From contig JASHQY010000049.1 of NCBI GenBank assembly GCA_030038885.1, forward strand, positions 1-18,694: DNA of 18,694 nucleotides, given 5' to 3'. The notes below the pieces were generated by a model. The model saw only the letters and a program-made list of their open reading frames with translations. It did not search any database and was not told where the DNA came from. The translations under genes were made by a program, and so were the position numbers. This DNA comes from Thermoplasmata archaeon (GTDB lineage: Archaea; Thermoplasmatota; Thermoplasmata; Lutacidiplasmatales; UBA184). Positions 1 through 7,526 of the stretch are shown piece by piece (positions within the stretch are counted from its first letter, which is position 1; the number at the start of each line of letters is the position of its first letter).

Positions 1-173
1 TACCACGCGGGGATCGTCTTCGCGGGGTAGACCGAGGTCAGCGGCGCGCGGATCCCGCTCCGCACCATCGACGCGAGGAACGGGAGGTCGCCGGCGTCCA
101 TCAGCGGGTCGAGGAGGTCGAACGTCCCGCCGTCGAGCCCGAGGATCAGAAATCGCCGCGCCGGAGTGGTCAT
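1..173 (-). CDS. Alkaline phosphatase superfamily (type I phosphodiesterase-like) enzyme, N-terminal fragment
   Basis: Only the first 57 codons are inside the window; the gene runs off the left edge. The ATG at 173 opens a frame reading MTTPARRFLILGLDGGTF, then a segment ending in YPAKTIPAW. The hydrophobic strand followed by LGLDGGT carries the metal-binding Asp, and the Thr in KTIPAW lies where the metal-bound Thr nucleophile of type I phosphodiesterase/nucleotide pyrophosphatase (AP superfamily) proteins sits. Members hydrolyse phosphomono- or diesters; the substrate cannot be told from this piece. It has its own promoter region of about 100 bp, separating it from the aCPSF1 gene that ends at 273. 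The family call rests on two motifs and is fairly safe; the specific function is unknown. Confidence 0.7.
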   Translation of the reverse strand, partial: MTTPARRFLILGLDGGTFDLLDPLMDAGDLPFLASMVRSGIRAPLTSVYPAKTIPAW

Positions 174-229
174 CGAATCGGGTCCAGATCCTCAGCCGGC
201 CGAGGGCTAAATCACCGGCGGTGCGCCGC

Positions 230-238
230 TATAAATCG
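230..238 (-). promoter_or_regulatory. TATA-like box for the AP-superfamily gene
   Basis: On the minus strand this reads cgatttata, a good match to the archaeal TTTATA-type box in otherwise GC-rich DNA. With the usual spacing of about 26 nt it would start transcription near 208, giving a 35-nt leader. A weaker box, gatttagc at 206-213, would give a leader of about 10 nt; the sequence alone does not choose between them. Confidence 0.35.
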
Positions 239-272
239 TTTGGTCCCGCGCGCCCGGTTCGGCGGGCGGCCC

Positions 273-2177
273 TCACAGGACGCGGACCGCCTCGAGGTTG
301 TACGGCGCCCGCGACTCGAGGTTGAAGCGCTTGTGGAGGCTCGACGCGAGGTCGATCGCCTTCGACTCCTCCCCGTGGTTGAGGATGATCGTCCGCGGCC
401 GCGGGTCGAGCGACGCGACGAAGTTCATCAGCTGGACGCGGTCGGAGTGGCCGGAGAAGCCCTCGATCGTCGCGATCTCGAGGCGCACCGGGACCGACGC
501 CGGCCGCGGACCCTCGACGAACGACGCCTCGGAGAGGCCGCGCTGGAGCCGCTTGCCGAACGTCCCCTCGGCCTGGTAGCCGACGAACAGGAGCCCGTTG
601 CGCTCCTCGGGCGCCCACCCGCGGAAGTACTCCATCACCGGGCCCCCGCTCATCATGCCCGACGTCGCGAGGACGATGCACGGCTCCTTCGAGTCGACGA
701 TCCCGATCCGCATCTGCGCGGAATCGACCCGGCGGAAGACGTCCGAGAGGAACGGGTTGTCGCCCTGCTGGAAGATCTGGGTCCGCAACTGGCTGTTCAG
801 GAACTCGGGGTACGCGGTGTGGATCGCGGTCGCCTCGAAGATCATCCCGTCGAGGTAGACCGGCACGCGGGGGATCTTGCCCTCCCGCATCTTCTCCTCG
901 AGGACGAGCATCACCTCCTGCGAGCGGCCGACCGCGAAGACCGGCACGATCAGGTGGCCGTTCCGGGCGAGCACCTTCGTCGCGAGCGCCGAGAACTGCT
1001 CGGTCGCCTGCTGGCGGCTCGGCTGGATGTCGCGGTAGCCGCCGTACGTCGACTCGAGGACGAGGGTCTCGAGGCGCGGGAACCGGTTCGTCGCCGGGTT
1101 GAACAGCCAGCTCCGCTCGAACTTGATGTCGCCCGAGTACGCGAGATTGTGGTCGCCGTCGCCGAGGTGGAAGTGGCAGATCGACGATCCGAGGATGTGG
1201 CCCGCGTTGTGCATCGTGAGGCGGATGTCGGGGGCGATGTCGGTCGTCTCGCCCCAGCGCAGCGGGATCGTGCGCCAGACGAGCTCGCGGACCTGGGCGG
1301 AGTCGTAGAGCCCGCGCCGCGCCTCCTGGTTGACGACCTTGATCGCGTCGAGCAGCATCAGGGTCATCAGATCGCGGGTCGGCGCGGTGCAGTAGATCGG
1401 CCCCTTGTAGCCGTACTTGAGGAGGACCGGCACGAGCCCGCAGTGGTCGAGGTGCGCGTGGGTCACGACGACCGCGTCGAGGGAGTCGAGGGGGAGCAGT
1501 TCGGGGGCGTTGAAGTACGGCGTGCGGTCGGACCCGGGGTCGATCCCGCAGTCGATCAGGACCTTCGAGTTCTGGGTCGTCAGGAGGTGGGCGCTCCGCC
1601 CGACCTCCCGGTAGCCGCCGAGCGCGGTGTTCCGCGCCCAGAGCTTCTCGGGCAGGGGGTCGCGGGCGATGCGGATGCCGACCTTCTTGAGGAACGAGCG
1701 GCGGTCGTCGAACGAGTTGCGGAGGTGGATCCGCACCTCCTCGACCGTCTTCGAGGGGATCGGGGGGGTGCGGACGACGGTCGGCACCCAGCCGATCCTC
1801 CGCTTGAGATCGTTGAGCACCGAGCCGCCGCGGCCGATCGCGGCCCCGGGGTTCGCGGCCTCGATCGTGACCTCGCCGGTCTCCGGCTCGAAGAACAGCT
1901 GGCTGATCTCGGCCTCGGGCGGGATCAGCTCCCGCGTGAGCTTCTCCGCCTCCTTGGGGTCGATCAGGGTCGCGGGGTCGCTGCGCACGACGACCCGCCG
2001 ATGGAGGCGCTGGGCGACCTGGCGCAAGAGGTCGCCGCCCGAAAGGAACGAGTCGAGCTGCTTCGTGTAGAGGACGATCTGCGGGCCCTCGAGCTCGATG
2101 TCGGTGACCTCGATCGTTTCCGGGAGGACGCTGTGCAGCGCCTCCCGGGTCTGCTCGATGAGAGAGTCGAAACTCAT
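273..2177 (-). CDS. fttA: aCPSF1/FttA-type KH-beta-CASP ribonuclease (transcription termination factor)
   Basis: This 634-residue protein has the full aCPSF1 layout. Two N-terminal KH-like domains span about residues 1-145, with a GRGG loop at 115-118. A metallo-beta-lactamase domain follows, with HAHLDH at 240-245, NAGHILGSS around His326, YSGD (Asp350) and ESTYGG (Glu375). The beta-CASP insert carries PVFAVGRSQE at 412-421, and the C-terminal part has FSGHSD (His577) and NHGE (His601). All metal ligands and the catalytic histidines are present, so it should be an active 5'-3' exo/endoribonuclease. In archaea this family (FttA/aCPSF1) terminates transcription by cleaving nascent RNA at U-rich sites together with RNA polymerase and Spt4/5. 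It lies 61 bp downstream of psmB on the same strand and probably shares its promoter; no clear TATA box sits in the gap. The start is the ATG at 2177. Confidence 0.95.
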   Translation of the reverse strand: MSFDSLIEQTREALHSVLPETIEVTDIELEGPQIVLYTKQLDSFLSGGDLLRQVAQRLHRRVVVRSDPATLIDPKEAEKLTRELIPPEAEISQLFFEPETGEVTIEAANPGAAIGRGGSVLNDLKRRIGWVPTVVRTPPIPSKTVEEVRIHLRNSFDDRRSFLKKVGIRIARDPLPEKLWARNTALGGYREVGRSAHLLTTQNSKVLIDCGIDPGSDRTPYFNAPELLPLDSLDAVVVTHAHLDHCGLVPVLLKYGYKGPIYCTAPTRDLMTLMLLDAIKVVNQEARRGLYDSAQVRELVWRTIPLRWGETTDIAPDIRLTMHNAGHILGSSICHFHLGDGDHNLAYSGDIKFERSWLFNPATNRFPRLETLVLESTYGGYRDIQPSRQQATEQFSALATKVLARNGHLIVPVFAVGRSQEVMLVLEEKMREGKIPRVPVYLDGMIFEATAIHTAYPEFLNSQLRTQIFQQGDNPFLSDVFRRVDSAQMRIGIVDSKEPCIVLATSGMMSGGPVMEYFRGWAPEERNGLLFVGYQAEGTFGKRLQRGLSEASFVEGPRPASVPVRLEIATIEGFSGHSDRVQLMNFVASLDPRPRTIILNHGEESKAIDLASSLHKRFNLESRAPYNLEAVRVL

Positions 2178-2186
2178 TGACTGGTG

Positions 2187-2212
2187 CGGAACGGGTTGCC
2201 CGGAACGGGTTG
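2187..2212. repeat. 12-bp direct repeat in the psmB-fttA gap
   Basis: The sequence cggaacgggttg occurs at 2187-2198 and again at 2201-2212, two bases apart, just upstream of the fttA start. It could be slippage or a binding site; nothing else supports a function. Confidence 0.3.
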
Positions 2213-2218
2213 GTCGAA

Positions 2219-2234
2219 GGGCCCCGGCGGGCCC
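2219..2234 (-). other. GC hairpin after psmB stop
   Basis: Gggccc at 2219-2224 and gggccc at 2229-2234 can form a 6-bp stem with a 4-base loop, five bases past the psmB stop codon. No T-tract follows on the transcribed strand, so it does not look like an archaeal terminator. It could stabilise or mark the processing point of the psmB-fttA transcript. Confidence 0.25.
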
Positions 2235-2238
2235 GGGT

Positions 2239-2916
2239 CTACGGGAGCACCGGGGGTAGCGGTATCTTGAGGGCCTTCAGACGCTTATTAATTTCGTCGT
2301 CCGACATCTCGTGGTATTCCTTGGCCGTGATGACGTGGCAGAGGTAGCCGTCGCCGCTCGCGCTGTCGCGCTTCATCGCGACCGTGAGGCCCCGCAGCGC
2401 GAGATCGACCCCGTCCGAGGTCGAGAGGTCCCGCGAGTACCCCTCCTCGAGCACCCCGTAGGCGAACGTCGAGCCCGAGCCGATCGAGCAGTACCGGTCC
2501 TCGATGCACCCGCCGGCGGGGTCGACCGAGAAGACGTGGCCGCCCTTCGCGTCCACGCCGCCGAGGATCAGCCAGGCGTAGTACGGGTAGTACCGGCTCC
2601 CGCTCAGGATGTTCGCGAGGAGCGTCGCCGCCCCTTCGACGTTCACCGGGCTGTTCCGCCGCAGCCGGTAGAGCGAGACCTCGGCCTTGAGGTAGCGCGC
2701 GAGGACCTGTGCGTCGCCGACCATGCCGGCGATCGTGACCCCCATGTTCTGGTCGACCTTGAACAGCTTCTGGGTCTGCTTGTTCGCGATCATCGAACCG
2801 ATGGTCGCCCGGCGCTCGGTCGCGAGCACGACGCCGTCCTTCAGCACGAGTCCGATCGTCGTGGTGCCCTTCAACAGGCGCTCTTCGTCGGCCGCGCTCA
2901 CTGCGTGCTGCATCAT
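2239..2916 (-). CDS. psmB: 20S proteasome beta subunit
   Basis: A 225-residue precursor of the Ntn-hydrolase proteasome beta family. The propeptide of 17 residues ends in KG and is followed by TTTIGL. Autocleavage between Gly17 and Thr18 would therefore free the Thr nucleophile and leave a mature chain of 208 residues, the usual archaeal length. In mature numbering Glu17 (ATERRAT) and Lys33 (KLFKVD) are in place, as are GSGS and RDSASG of the active-site region. The protein forms the inner catalytic rings of the archaeal 20S core particle with PsmA, which is not in the window. The ATG at 2916 is chosen because ggaggt lies 6 nt upstream and a TATA box lies further up; a second ATG follows immediately at 2913. 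fttA follows on the same strand, a neighbourhood known from other Euryarchaeota. Confidence 0.97.
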   Translation of the reverse strand: MMQHAVSAADEERLLKGTTTIGLVLKDGVVLATERRATIGSMIANKQTQKLFKVDQNMGVTIAGMVGDAQVLARYLKAEVSLYRLRRNSPVNVEGAATLLANILSGSRYYPYYAWLILGGVDAKGGHVFSVDPAGGCIEDRYCSIGSGSTFAYGVLEEGYSRDLSTSDGVDLALRGLTVAMKRDSASGDGYLCHVITAKEYHEMSDDEINKRLKALKIPLPPVLP

Positions 2917-2922
2917 CGTCGG

Positions 2923-2928
2923 ACCTCC
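2923..2928 (-). promoter_or_regulatory. Shine-Dalgarno site of psmB
   Basis: On the minus strand ggaggt ends 6 nt before the ATG at 2916. It is the clearest ribosome binding site in the window and supports the first of the two adjacent ATG codons. Confidence 0.6.
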
Positions 2929-2963
2929 GGGGTGCCGAAAGCGGACAGCGGACCCGGGCTCGC

Positions 2964-2970
2964 TATATAA
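2964..2970 (-). promoter_or_regulatory. TATA box of the psmB-fttA unit
   Basis: On the minus strand this reads ttatata. About 26 nt downstream puts the transcription start near 2941, leaving a leader of about 25 nt that holds the Shine-Dalgarno site. It is the best TATA match in the window. Confidence 0.6.
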
Positions 2971-3077
2971 CGGCTCACCGGGCGATTACGCCCGCGTCAC
3001 CGAGGAACCCGCGGGGAGGTGGTGGCCGTACTTCCCGGGACGTCGGAACGCGCGTCCCCGCGGGCGCGACGAAACCC

Positions 3078-3083
3078 GTTAAG
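3078..3083 (+). promoter_or_regulatory. TATA-like box of the sdh operon
   Basis: Gttaag, in the only AT-rich spot upstream of sdhA, is centred about 28 nt before the ATG at 3109. This is the spacing seen for other boxes here and implies a leaderless or nearly leaderless mRNA. Confidence 0.4.
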
Positions 3084-3108
3084 TCCTTCGGAGCCTCGCG
3101 GGGCCGCG

Positions 3109-4791
3109 ATGCAACGTCACGACGTCGTCGTGGTCGGTGCCGGCCTCGCCGGGCAGCGCGCCGCGCTCGCGGCCATCCAGGCCGGGCGCGAGGTCGCGAT
3201 CGTCTCGAAGCTCCACCCGCTGCGGTCGCACTCCGGGGCCGCCCAGGGCGGGATCAACGCGGCCGTGGGCAAGGAGGACTCGGTCGAGACCCACATCTAC
3301 GACACGGTGAAGGGATCGGACTACCTCGGCGACCAGGACGCGATCGAGTTCTTCTGCCGGGAGGCCGGGCCGACCGTCGTCGAGATGGAGCACTTCGGCA
3401 CGGTGTTCAGCCGGGGACCGGACGGATCGCTCGCCCGCCGCGCGTTCGGGGGCGCGGGCTTCCCGCGCACGATCTACGCCGCCGATCGCACCGGGCTCGC
3501 CCTCCTCCAGGGGATGTGGGAGCGGCTCGGCACCGAGCGGTTCACGCTGTACGAGGAGTGGGACCTCACCGACCTCGTCGTGCGCGAGGGGCGCGTGCAG
3601 GGGATCGTCGCGTTCGACCGCAAGACCGGGGAGTTCGAGGAGATCGCGGCCCGCGCGGTCGTGATCGCGACCGGTCCGTACGGCCGGGTCTACGGGCGCA
3701 CGACCAACGCGCACAGCTGCACCGGCGACGGGGTCGCGGTCGCGTACGACGCGGGCGCGGTCCTGAAGGACATGGAGTTCGTCCAGTTCCACCCGACCGC
3801 CCTGCTCGAGTCGGGGATCCTCATCACGGAGGGGGCCCGCGGCGAGGGCGGGTACCTGAAGAACGCGAAGGGGGAGCGGTTCATGAGCCGCTACGCCCCG
3901 CACGTGCTCGATCTCGCGTCGCGGGACGTCGTCTCGCGCGCGATCGTGACCGAGGTCGCCGAGGGGCGCGGGTTCTCGGGGCCCTACGGGGGCTACGTGA
4001 ACCTCGAGGTGATGCACCTCGGCCGCGAGATGATCGAGAGCCGCCTTCAGGAGATCGTCGACTTCTCGCGGAACTTCGCGGGGATCGACCCGGTCACCGA
4101 GCCGATCCCGGTCTACCCCGGCCAGCACTACATGATGGGCGGGATCAGCACGAACCTGCACGGGGAGACGAGCATCCGCGGGCTCTTCGCGGCCGGGGAG
4201 GCCGCGTGCGTGTCGATCCACGGCGCGAACCGCCTCGGGGGGAACTCGCTGCTCGAGACCCTCGTGTTCGGCAAGCAGGCGGGGATCGCGGCGGCCGCGT
4301 ACGCGGCGAGCGCGCCCGCGCCCGAGATGCACGCGAGCGACCTCGACCGGGCGGCCGCCCCGCTGCGCGCGTGGTCGAGCCGCACGGACGGCGAGGACCC
4401 GTCCGCGCTCCGCACCGAGCTGCAGCAGACGATGGAGCGCTACGCCAGCATCTACCGGAACGAGGCCGACCTCCTCGAGGGGCTCCGACGGGTCCGCGCG
4501 CTCAAGGCGCGCTTCGCGCGGGTCCGGGTCGTCGACCAGTCGCGGGTCTACAACGTGAACCTCACGGACGCGCTCGAGGTCGGCCACTTGATCGAGCTCT
4601 CCGAGGCGATCGTCGTCGGCGCCTACGCCCGGACCGAGAGCCGGGGCGCGCACGCGCGCACCGACTATCCGAAGCGCGACGACGCGCACTGGATGCGGCA
4701 CACGCTCGCCCAGAGGACGCCCGACGGTCCGAGCCTGTCGTACGGGCCGGTGACGTTCACTCGGTGGGAACCGAAGGAACGGGTGTACTAG
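3109..4791 (+). CDS. sdhA: Succinate dehydrogenase/fumarate reductase flavoprotein subunit
   Basis: A 560-residue flavoprotein that oxidises succinate to fumarate or does the reverse. The N-terminal dinucleotide fold has VVGAGLAG at 8-15. RSHSGAAQGG puts the probable covalent-FAD histidine at His41. Further active-site pieces are QFHPTA (His228), SRDVVSRA (Arg273, the proton-shuttle Arg), GQHYMMGG (His340) and GANRLGGNSLLE (Arg375). The C-terminal helical domain is complete. An open frame continues upstream to 3019, but the ATG at 3109 fits the family N-terminus (a few residues before the FAD strand) and the upstream TATA-like box. sdhB begins one base after the stop. The flavoprotein call is firm; the physiological direction is not shown by the sequence. 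Confidence 0.96.
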   Translation: MQRHDVVVVGAGLAGQRAALAAIQAGREVAIVSKLHPLRSHSGAAQGGINAAVGKEDSVETHIYDTVKGSDYLGDQDAIEFFCREAGPTVVEMEHFGTVFSRGPDGSLARRAFGGAGFPRTIYAADRTGLALLQGMWERLGTERFTLYEEWDLTDLVVREGRVQGIVAFDRKTGEFEEIAARAVVIATGPYGRVYGRTTNAHSCTGDGVAVAYDAGAVLKDMEFVQFHPTALLESGILITEGARGEGGYLKNAKGERFMSRYAPHVLDLASRDVVSRAIVTEVAEGRGFSGPYGGYVNLEVMHLGREMIESRLQEIVDFSRNFAGIDPVTEPIPVYPGQHYMMGGISTNLHGETSIRGLFAAGEAACVSIHGANRLGGNSLLETLVFGKQAGIAAAAYAASAPAPEMHASDLDRAAAPLRAWSSRTDGEDPSALRTELQQTMERYASIYRNEADLLEGLRRVRALKARFARVRVVDQSRVYNVNLTDALEVGHLIELSEAIVVGAYARTESRGAHARTDYPKRDDAHWMRHTLAQRTPDGPSLSYGPVTFTRWEPKERVY

Positions 4792-4792
4792 G

Positions 4793-5773
4793 ATGACGAC
4801 CCAGGAGTCCACGATCGCGGCGACGTTCGACGTGTACCGGTTCGACCCGACGAAGGACGCGGCGCCGCGCTACCAGCGCTACACGCTCGACGTCCCGCCG
4901 CACACCCCGGTGCTGAGCGCGCTCCTGCGGATCCGCGCGGAGCAGGACCCGTCCCTCACGCTCCGCTACTCGTGCCGCAGCGCGATCTGCGGGTCGTGCG
5001 CGATGCGCGTGAACTCGAAGAGCCGCCTCGCGTGCGAGACCCAGGTCGGACCCGAGATCGAGCGGAACGGCCGGGTCGTCGTCGAGCCGATGCGCAACCA
5101 GGCGGTCCTGCGCGACCTCGTGGTCGACCAGGAGCCGTTCTGGCGCCAGTACGACCGGATCGATCCGCACCTGATCCTCGATCCCCGGCACCCGATGCCG
5201 GAGGGGGTGCCGACGTCGATGAGCCCGGAGCAGGTCGAGGCGTTCAAGGAGACCCCGCGGTGCATCGCGTGCGGCGCGTGCTACTCCGCGTGCCCCGCGG
5301 TCGAGGCCGACCCGGGGTTCCCGGGCCCGATGGCCCTCGCGAAGCTCTACCGGTTCGTCGTCGATCCGCGGGACTCGGCGCACCAGGACCGGCTCCTCCG
5401 CATCCAGCCCGGCGGGCTCTGGACGTGCCTGCGGTGCCATCTGTGCACGGCCGCGTGCCCGAAGGACGTCCGCCCGTCGGAGCGGATCCGCGACCTGAAG
5501 GAGATGGCCGTCCGGGCGCAGGGCGGGACGGAGAACGGATCGCGGCACGCGATCGGGTTCAAGGACAACATCCGGGAGCGCGGGGTCCTGATCGAGGCGA
5601 AGCTCGTCCGCCAGACGTCCGGAGTCGCGGGACTGGTCGGCCAGGCCGGCCAGGGGGTCCGCATCTACCGCAAGAAGCCGGAGATCCTGAAGACCCCGCG
5701 CAAGATCGAGGGCCTCGACGAGGTCGAGCAGATCTACCGGGCGCTCGACCGCCCGGCGGAGGACGGCCAATGA
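4793..5773 (+). CDS. sdhB: Succinate dehydrogenase iron-sulfur subunit with an extra cluster cysteine
   Basis: This 326-residue protein passes electrons from SdhA. The N-terminal plant-type ferredoxin domain has Cys61, Cys66, Cys69 and Cys81 for a [2Fe-2S] centre. The C-terminal domain has CIACGACYSACP at 157-168 and CLRCHLCTAACP at 212-223. In classical SdhB the second motif is C-x5-C-x3-CP and binds a [3Fe-4S] centre. Here a further cysteine (Cys215) falls at the place of E. coli Ile209, so a second [4Fe-4S] is likely, as described for the Sulfolobus-type enzyme. A C-terminal tail of about 80 residues (from about 245 on) extends past the usual end. The start lies 1 nt past the sdhA stop and the stop overlaps the next start as ATGA, so translation of the three genes is probably coupled. 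Confidence 0.94.
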   Translation: MTTQESTIAATFDVYRFDPTKDAAPRYQRYTLDVPPHTPVLSALLRIRAEQDPSLTLRYSCRSAICGSCAMRVNSKSRLACETQVGPEIERNGRVVVEPMRNQAVLRDLVVDQEPFWRQYDRIDPHLILDPRHPMPEGVPTSMSPEQVEAFKETPRCIACGACYSACPAVEADPGFPGPMALAKLYRFVVDPRDSAHQDRLLRIQPGGLWTCLRCHLCTAACPKDVRPSERIRDLKEMAVRAQGGTENGSRHAIGFKDNIRERGVLIEAKLVRQTSGVAGLVGQAGQGVRIYRKKPEILKTPRKIEGLDEVEQIYRALDRPAEDGQ

Positions 5774-6654
5774 AGCTCGCGTACTACCCCGGCTGCGTCG
5801 CGCAGGAGTCCGGCAAGGAGCTCGACCTCGCGACGCGCTGGGTCTGCCGCGCGCTCGGGATCGAGCTCGCCGAGTTCCCGAACTTCTCGTGCTGCGGCTC
5901 GGGGTTCGTCGACGAGGCGAACGAGGTGCTGAACGTCGCGCTGAACGCCCGCAACCTCGCGATCGCCGAGCGGGCGGGCCTCGAGATGCTCACGATCTGC
6001 TCGACCTGCCAGGGGATGCTCTCGCTCGCGAACCTGCGCCTCACCGACCCGAAGGTCCGCGCCCGCGTCGACGCGGCGCTGAAGCCGATCGGGATCGAGT
6101 ACCGGGGCACGACGAAGGTCCGGCACCTGCTCGACGTGCTGGTCCACGACGTCGGGGTCGCGACGATCCGCGCGAAGGTCACGCGGCCGCTCTCGGGCCT
6201 CAAGGTCGGCGCGTTCTACGGCTGCCACCTCCTGCGGCCCGCCGACGAGCTGGGCTCGGAGAGCGCGGAGGAGCCGCACTCGTTCGAGGACCTGTTGGAC
6301 GCGCTCGGCGCGACCCCGGTCCTCTACCGGGGCCGGGTGATGTGCTGCGGGTTCCCGATCCAGTTCGTGAAGCCCGAGACCGCGGGCCGGATCGCGGGCC
6401 ACCAGATCGACGACGCGAAGGCGCACGGGGCGGACGCGATGGCGACGCCGTGCCCGCTCTGCCACATCTCGCTCGACGCCTACCAGAACCGGGCGGAGAA
6501 GGCGGTCGGCCACGCGCTCGACCTGCCGGTCTTCCACCTCCCGCAGGTCGTCGGCCTCGCGCTCGGAGCGACCCCCGACGAGCTCGGCCTCGGGCGCCAT
6601 CTGGTCTCGACCGCGCCGGCCCTCGCGAAGATCCCCGCGCGCGCCCCGGCGTAG
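5770..6654 (+). CDS. sdhE: E-type succinate dehydrogenase CCG-domain subunit (HdrB-like)
   Basis: A 294-residue soluble protein with two complete cysteine-rich CCG domains. The first is Cys9, Cys41-Cys42-Gly, Cys77 and Cys80; the second is Cys152, Cys192-Cys193-Gly, Cys228 and Cys231. This is the pattern of heterodisulfide reductase subunit B, of the C-terminal half of thiol:fumarate reductase TfrB, and of the third subunit (SdhE, also called SdhC) of E-type succinate:quinone oxidoreductases. The domains bind [4Fe-4S] or noncubane clusters that handle quinone or thiol/disulfide chemistry. No membrane segment is visible. The ATG overlaps the sdhB stop, so it is the last gene of the sdh operon. 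Quinone and thiol/disulfide acceptors are both possible. The name is unrelated to the bacterial flavinylation factor SdhE. Confidence 0.88.
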   Translation: MKLAYYPGCVAQESGKELDLATRWVCRALGIELAEFPNFSCCGSGFVDEANEVLNVALNARNLAIAERAGLEMLTICSTCQGMLSLANLRLTDPKVRARVDAALKPIGIEYRGTTKVRHLLDVLVHDVGVATIRAKVTRPLSGLKVGAFYGCHLLRPADELGSESAEEPHSFEDLLDALGATPVLYRGRVMCCGFPIQFVKPETAGRIAGHQIDDAKAHGADAMATPCPLCHISLDAYQNRAEKAVGHALDLPVFHLPQVVGLALGATPDELGLGRHLVSTAPALAKIPARAPA

Positions 6655-6699
6655 GCCGCCGGCACCCCCGCGGAGCCCGGTTCGCCCGGCCGATCGACG

Positions 6700-6727
6700 C
6701 GCACGGTCCCGGCGAGGGTCCCGTGCG
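6700..6727 (+). other. Inverted repeat downstream of the sdh operon
   Basis: Cgcacgg at 6700-6706 and ccgtgcg at 6721-6727 form a 7-bp stem, and ccc/ggg inside can extend it. It begins 46 nt after the sdhE stop. There is no T-tract, so a 3'-end structure is possible but unproven. A second small hairpin (gacgg-gctt-ccgtc) follows within the same 188-bp gap. Confidence 0.25.
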
Positions 6728-6811
6728 GGGCCGCGAGGACCCGAGGAACCGAAACCATCCCGACGGGCTTCCGTCCGCCGGCGGGGCGCGCGGCGGGCCG
6801 CGGCCCACCGA

Positions 6812-6818
6812 GTTGAAG
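6812..6818 (+). promoter_or_regulatory. Weak TATA-like box of the TMEM175-like gene
   Basis: Gttgaag is centred about 27 nt before the ATG at 6843, the spacing seen for other genes here. The match is weak and the call rests mostly on position. Confidence 0.22.
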
Positions 6819-6842
6819 AAGGGACGTGCCTAAGCGCGGGGA

Positions 6843-7526
6843 ATGGCGGGGGACGAGGAGGCGCTGGCCGACTCCCACCGCGGGCCGTCGCGGCACGGGC
6901 GCCGCCACGGTCTCCACGGCGAGGACCTCGGTCGGATCCTCGCGCTGAGCGACGGGGTCTTCGCGTTCGCGATGACCCTCCTGGTCCTCTCGCTGACGGT
7001 CCCCGCGTTCGACACGACCGGGCTCACGGCCCACGAGATCTCGGGGCATCTCGCCCGCCTGCTGCAGCAGGACTACCTCGCGTTCTTCGGCTACGCGTTC
7101 GCGTTCGTCATGATCGGGATCTGGTGGGTGATCCACAATCGGACGTTCCAGTACATCGCCCGGTACGACTCGGTGGTCGTGTGGATCAACATGGCGCTCC
7201 TGCTCCAGATCGCGGTCATGCCGTTCGTCATGAGCATCTTCGTCGACTACTCGAGCCCCCCGACGCAGACCGCGGTCGCGCTCTTCGCCGGCATCCAGGT
7301 GACGCTCGGGCTCACCGCGACCCTCCTGTGGGACTACGCCCGGCGGAACCAGCTCGTGCGACCGGGGATCCCCGAGGAGGTCGTCCGCTACTTCACGCTG
7401 CGCGGGCTCCTGACCGCGTTCGTCTTCGCGGTGTCGATCGGCGTCACGTTCGTCAGCGTATCGGGCGCCGAGTACGTCTGGATCGCGACGTTCTTCGTCC
7501 AGCGCTTCGCGGACGAGAGGCACTAG
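6843..7526 (+). CDS. TMEM175/DUF1211-family integral membrane protein (putative K+ channel)
   Basis: A 227-residue polytopic protein. After a charged, His/Arg-rich N-terminus of about 28 residues comes RILALSDGVFAFAMTLLVL (31-49). This is the signature first helix of the TMEM175/DUF1211 family, whose R-x3-FSD motif is central to potassium permeation; here the Phe before SDG is replaced by Leu. Further hydrophobic segments follow: one with WWVIHN and others around FMSIFV, VALFAGIQVTLGL and the C-terminal VFAVSIGVTF. The length fits a single six-helix repeat, which in bacteria and archaea assembles as a tetramer. A potassium channel role is inferred from the family. The gene is convergent with the small gene at 7523-7786 and their stop codons overlap in CTAG. 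Confidence 0.78.
   Translation: MAGDEEALADSHRGPSRHGRRHGLHGEDLGRILALSDGVFAFAMTLLVLSLTVPAFDTTGLTAHEISGHLARLLQQDYLAFFGYAFAFVMIGIWWVIHNRTFQYIARYDSVVVWINMALLLQIAVMPFVMSIFVDYSSPPTQTAVALFAGIQVTLGLTATLLWDYARRNQLVRPGIPEEVVRYFTLRGLLTAFVFAVSIGVTFVSVSGAEYVWIATFFVQRFADERH

Noticed and set aside
240..2180. 646-codon open frame on the plus strand opposite the FttA gene
   Set aside because: Composition is dominated by Arg, Glu, Val and Asp with no motifs; it mirrors the codons of the real minus-strand gene and is a product of high GC.
6655..6842. Possible structured RNA gene in the gap after the sdh operon, suggested by several hairpins
   Set aside because: Stems of 5-7 bp are expected by chance at this GC content and no tRNA, snoRNA or SRP/RNase P signature is present.
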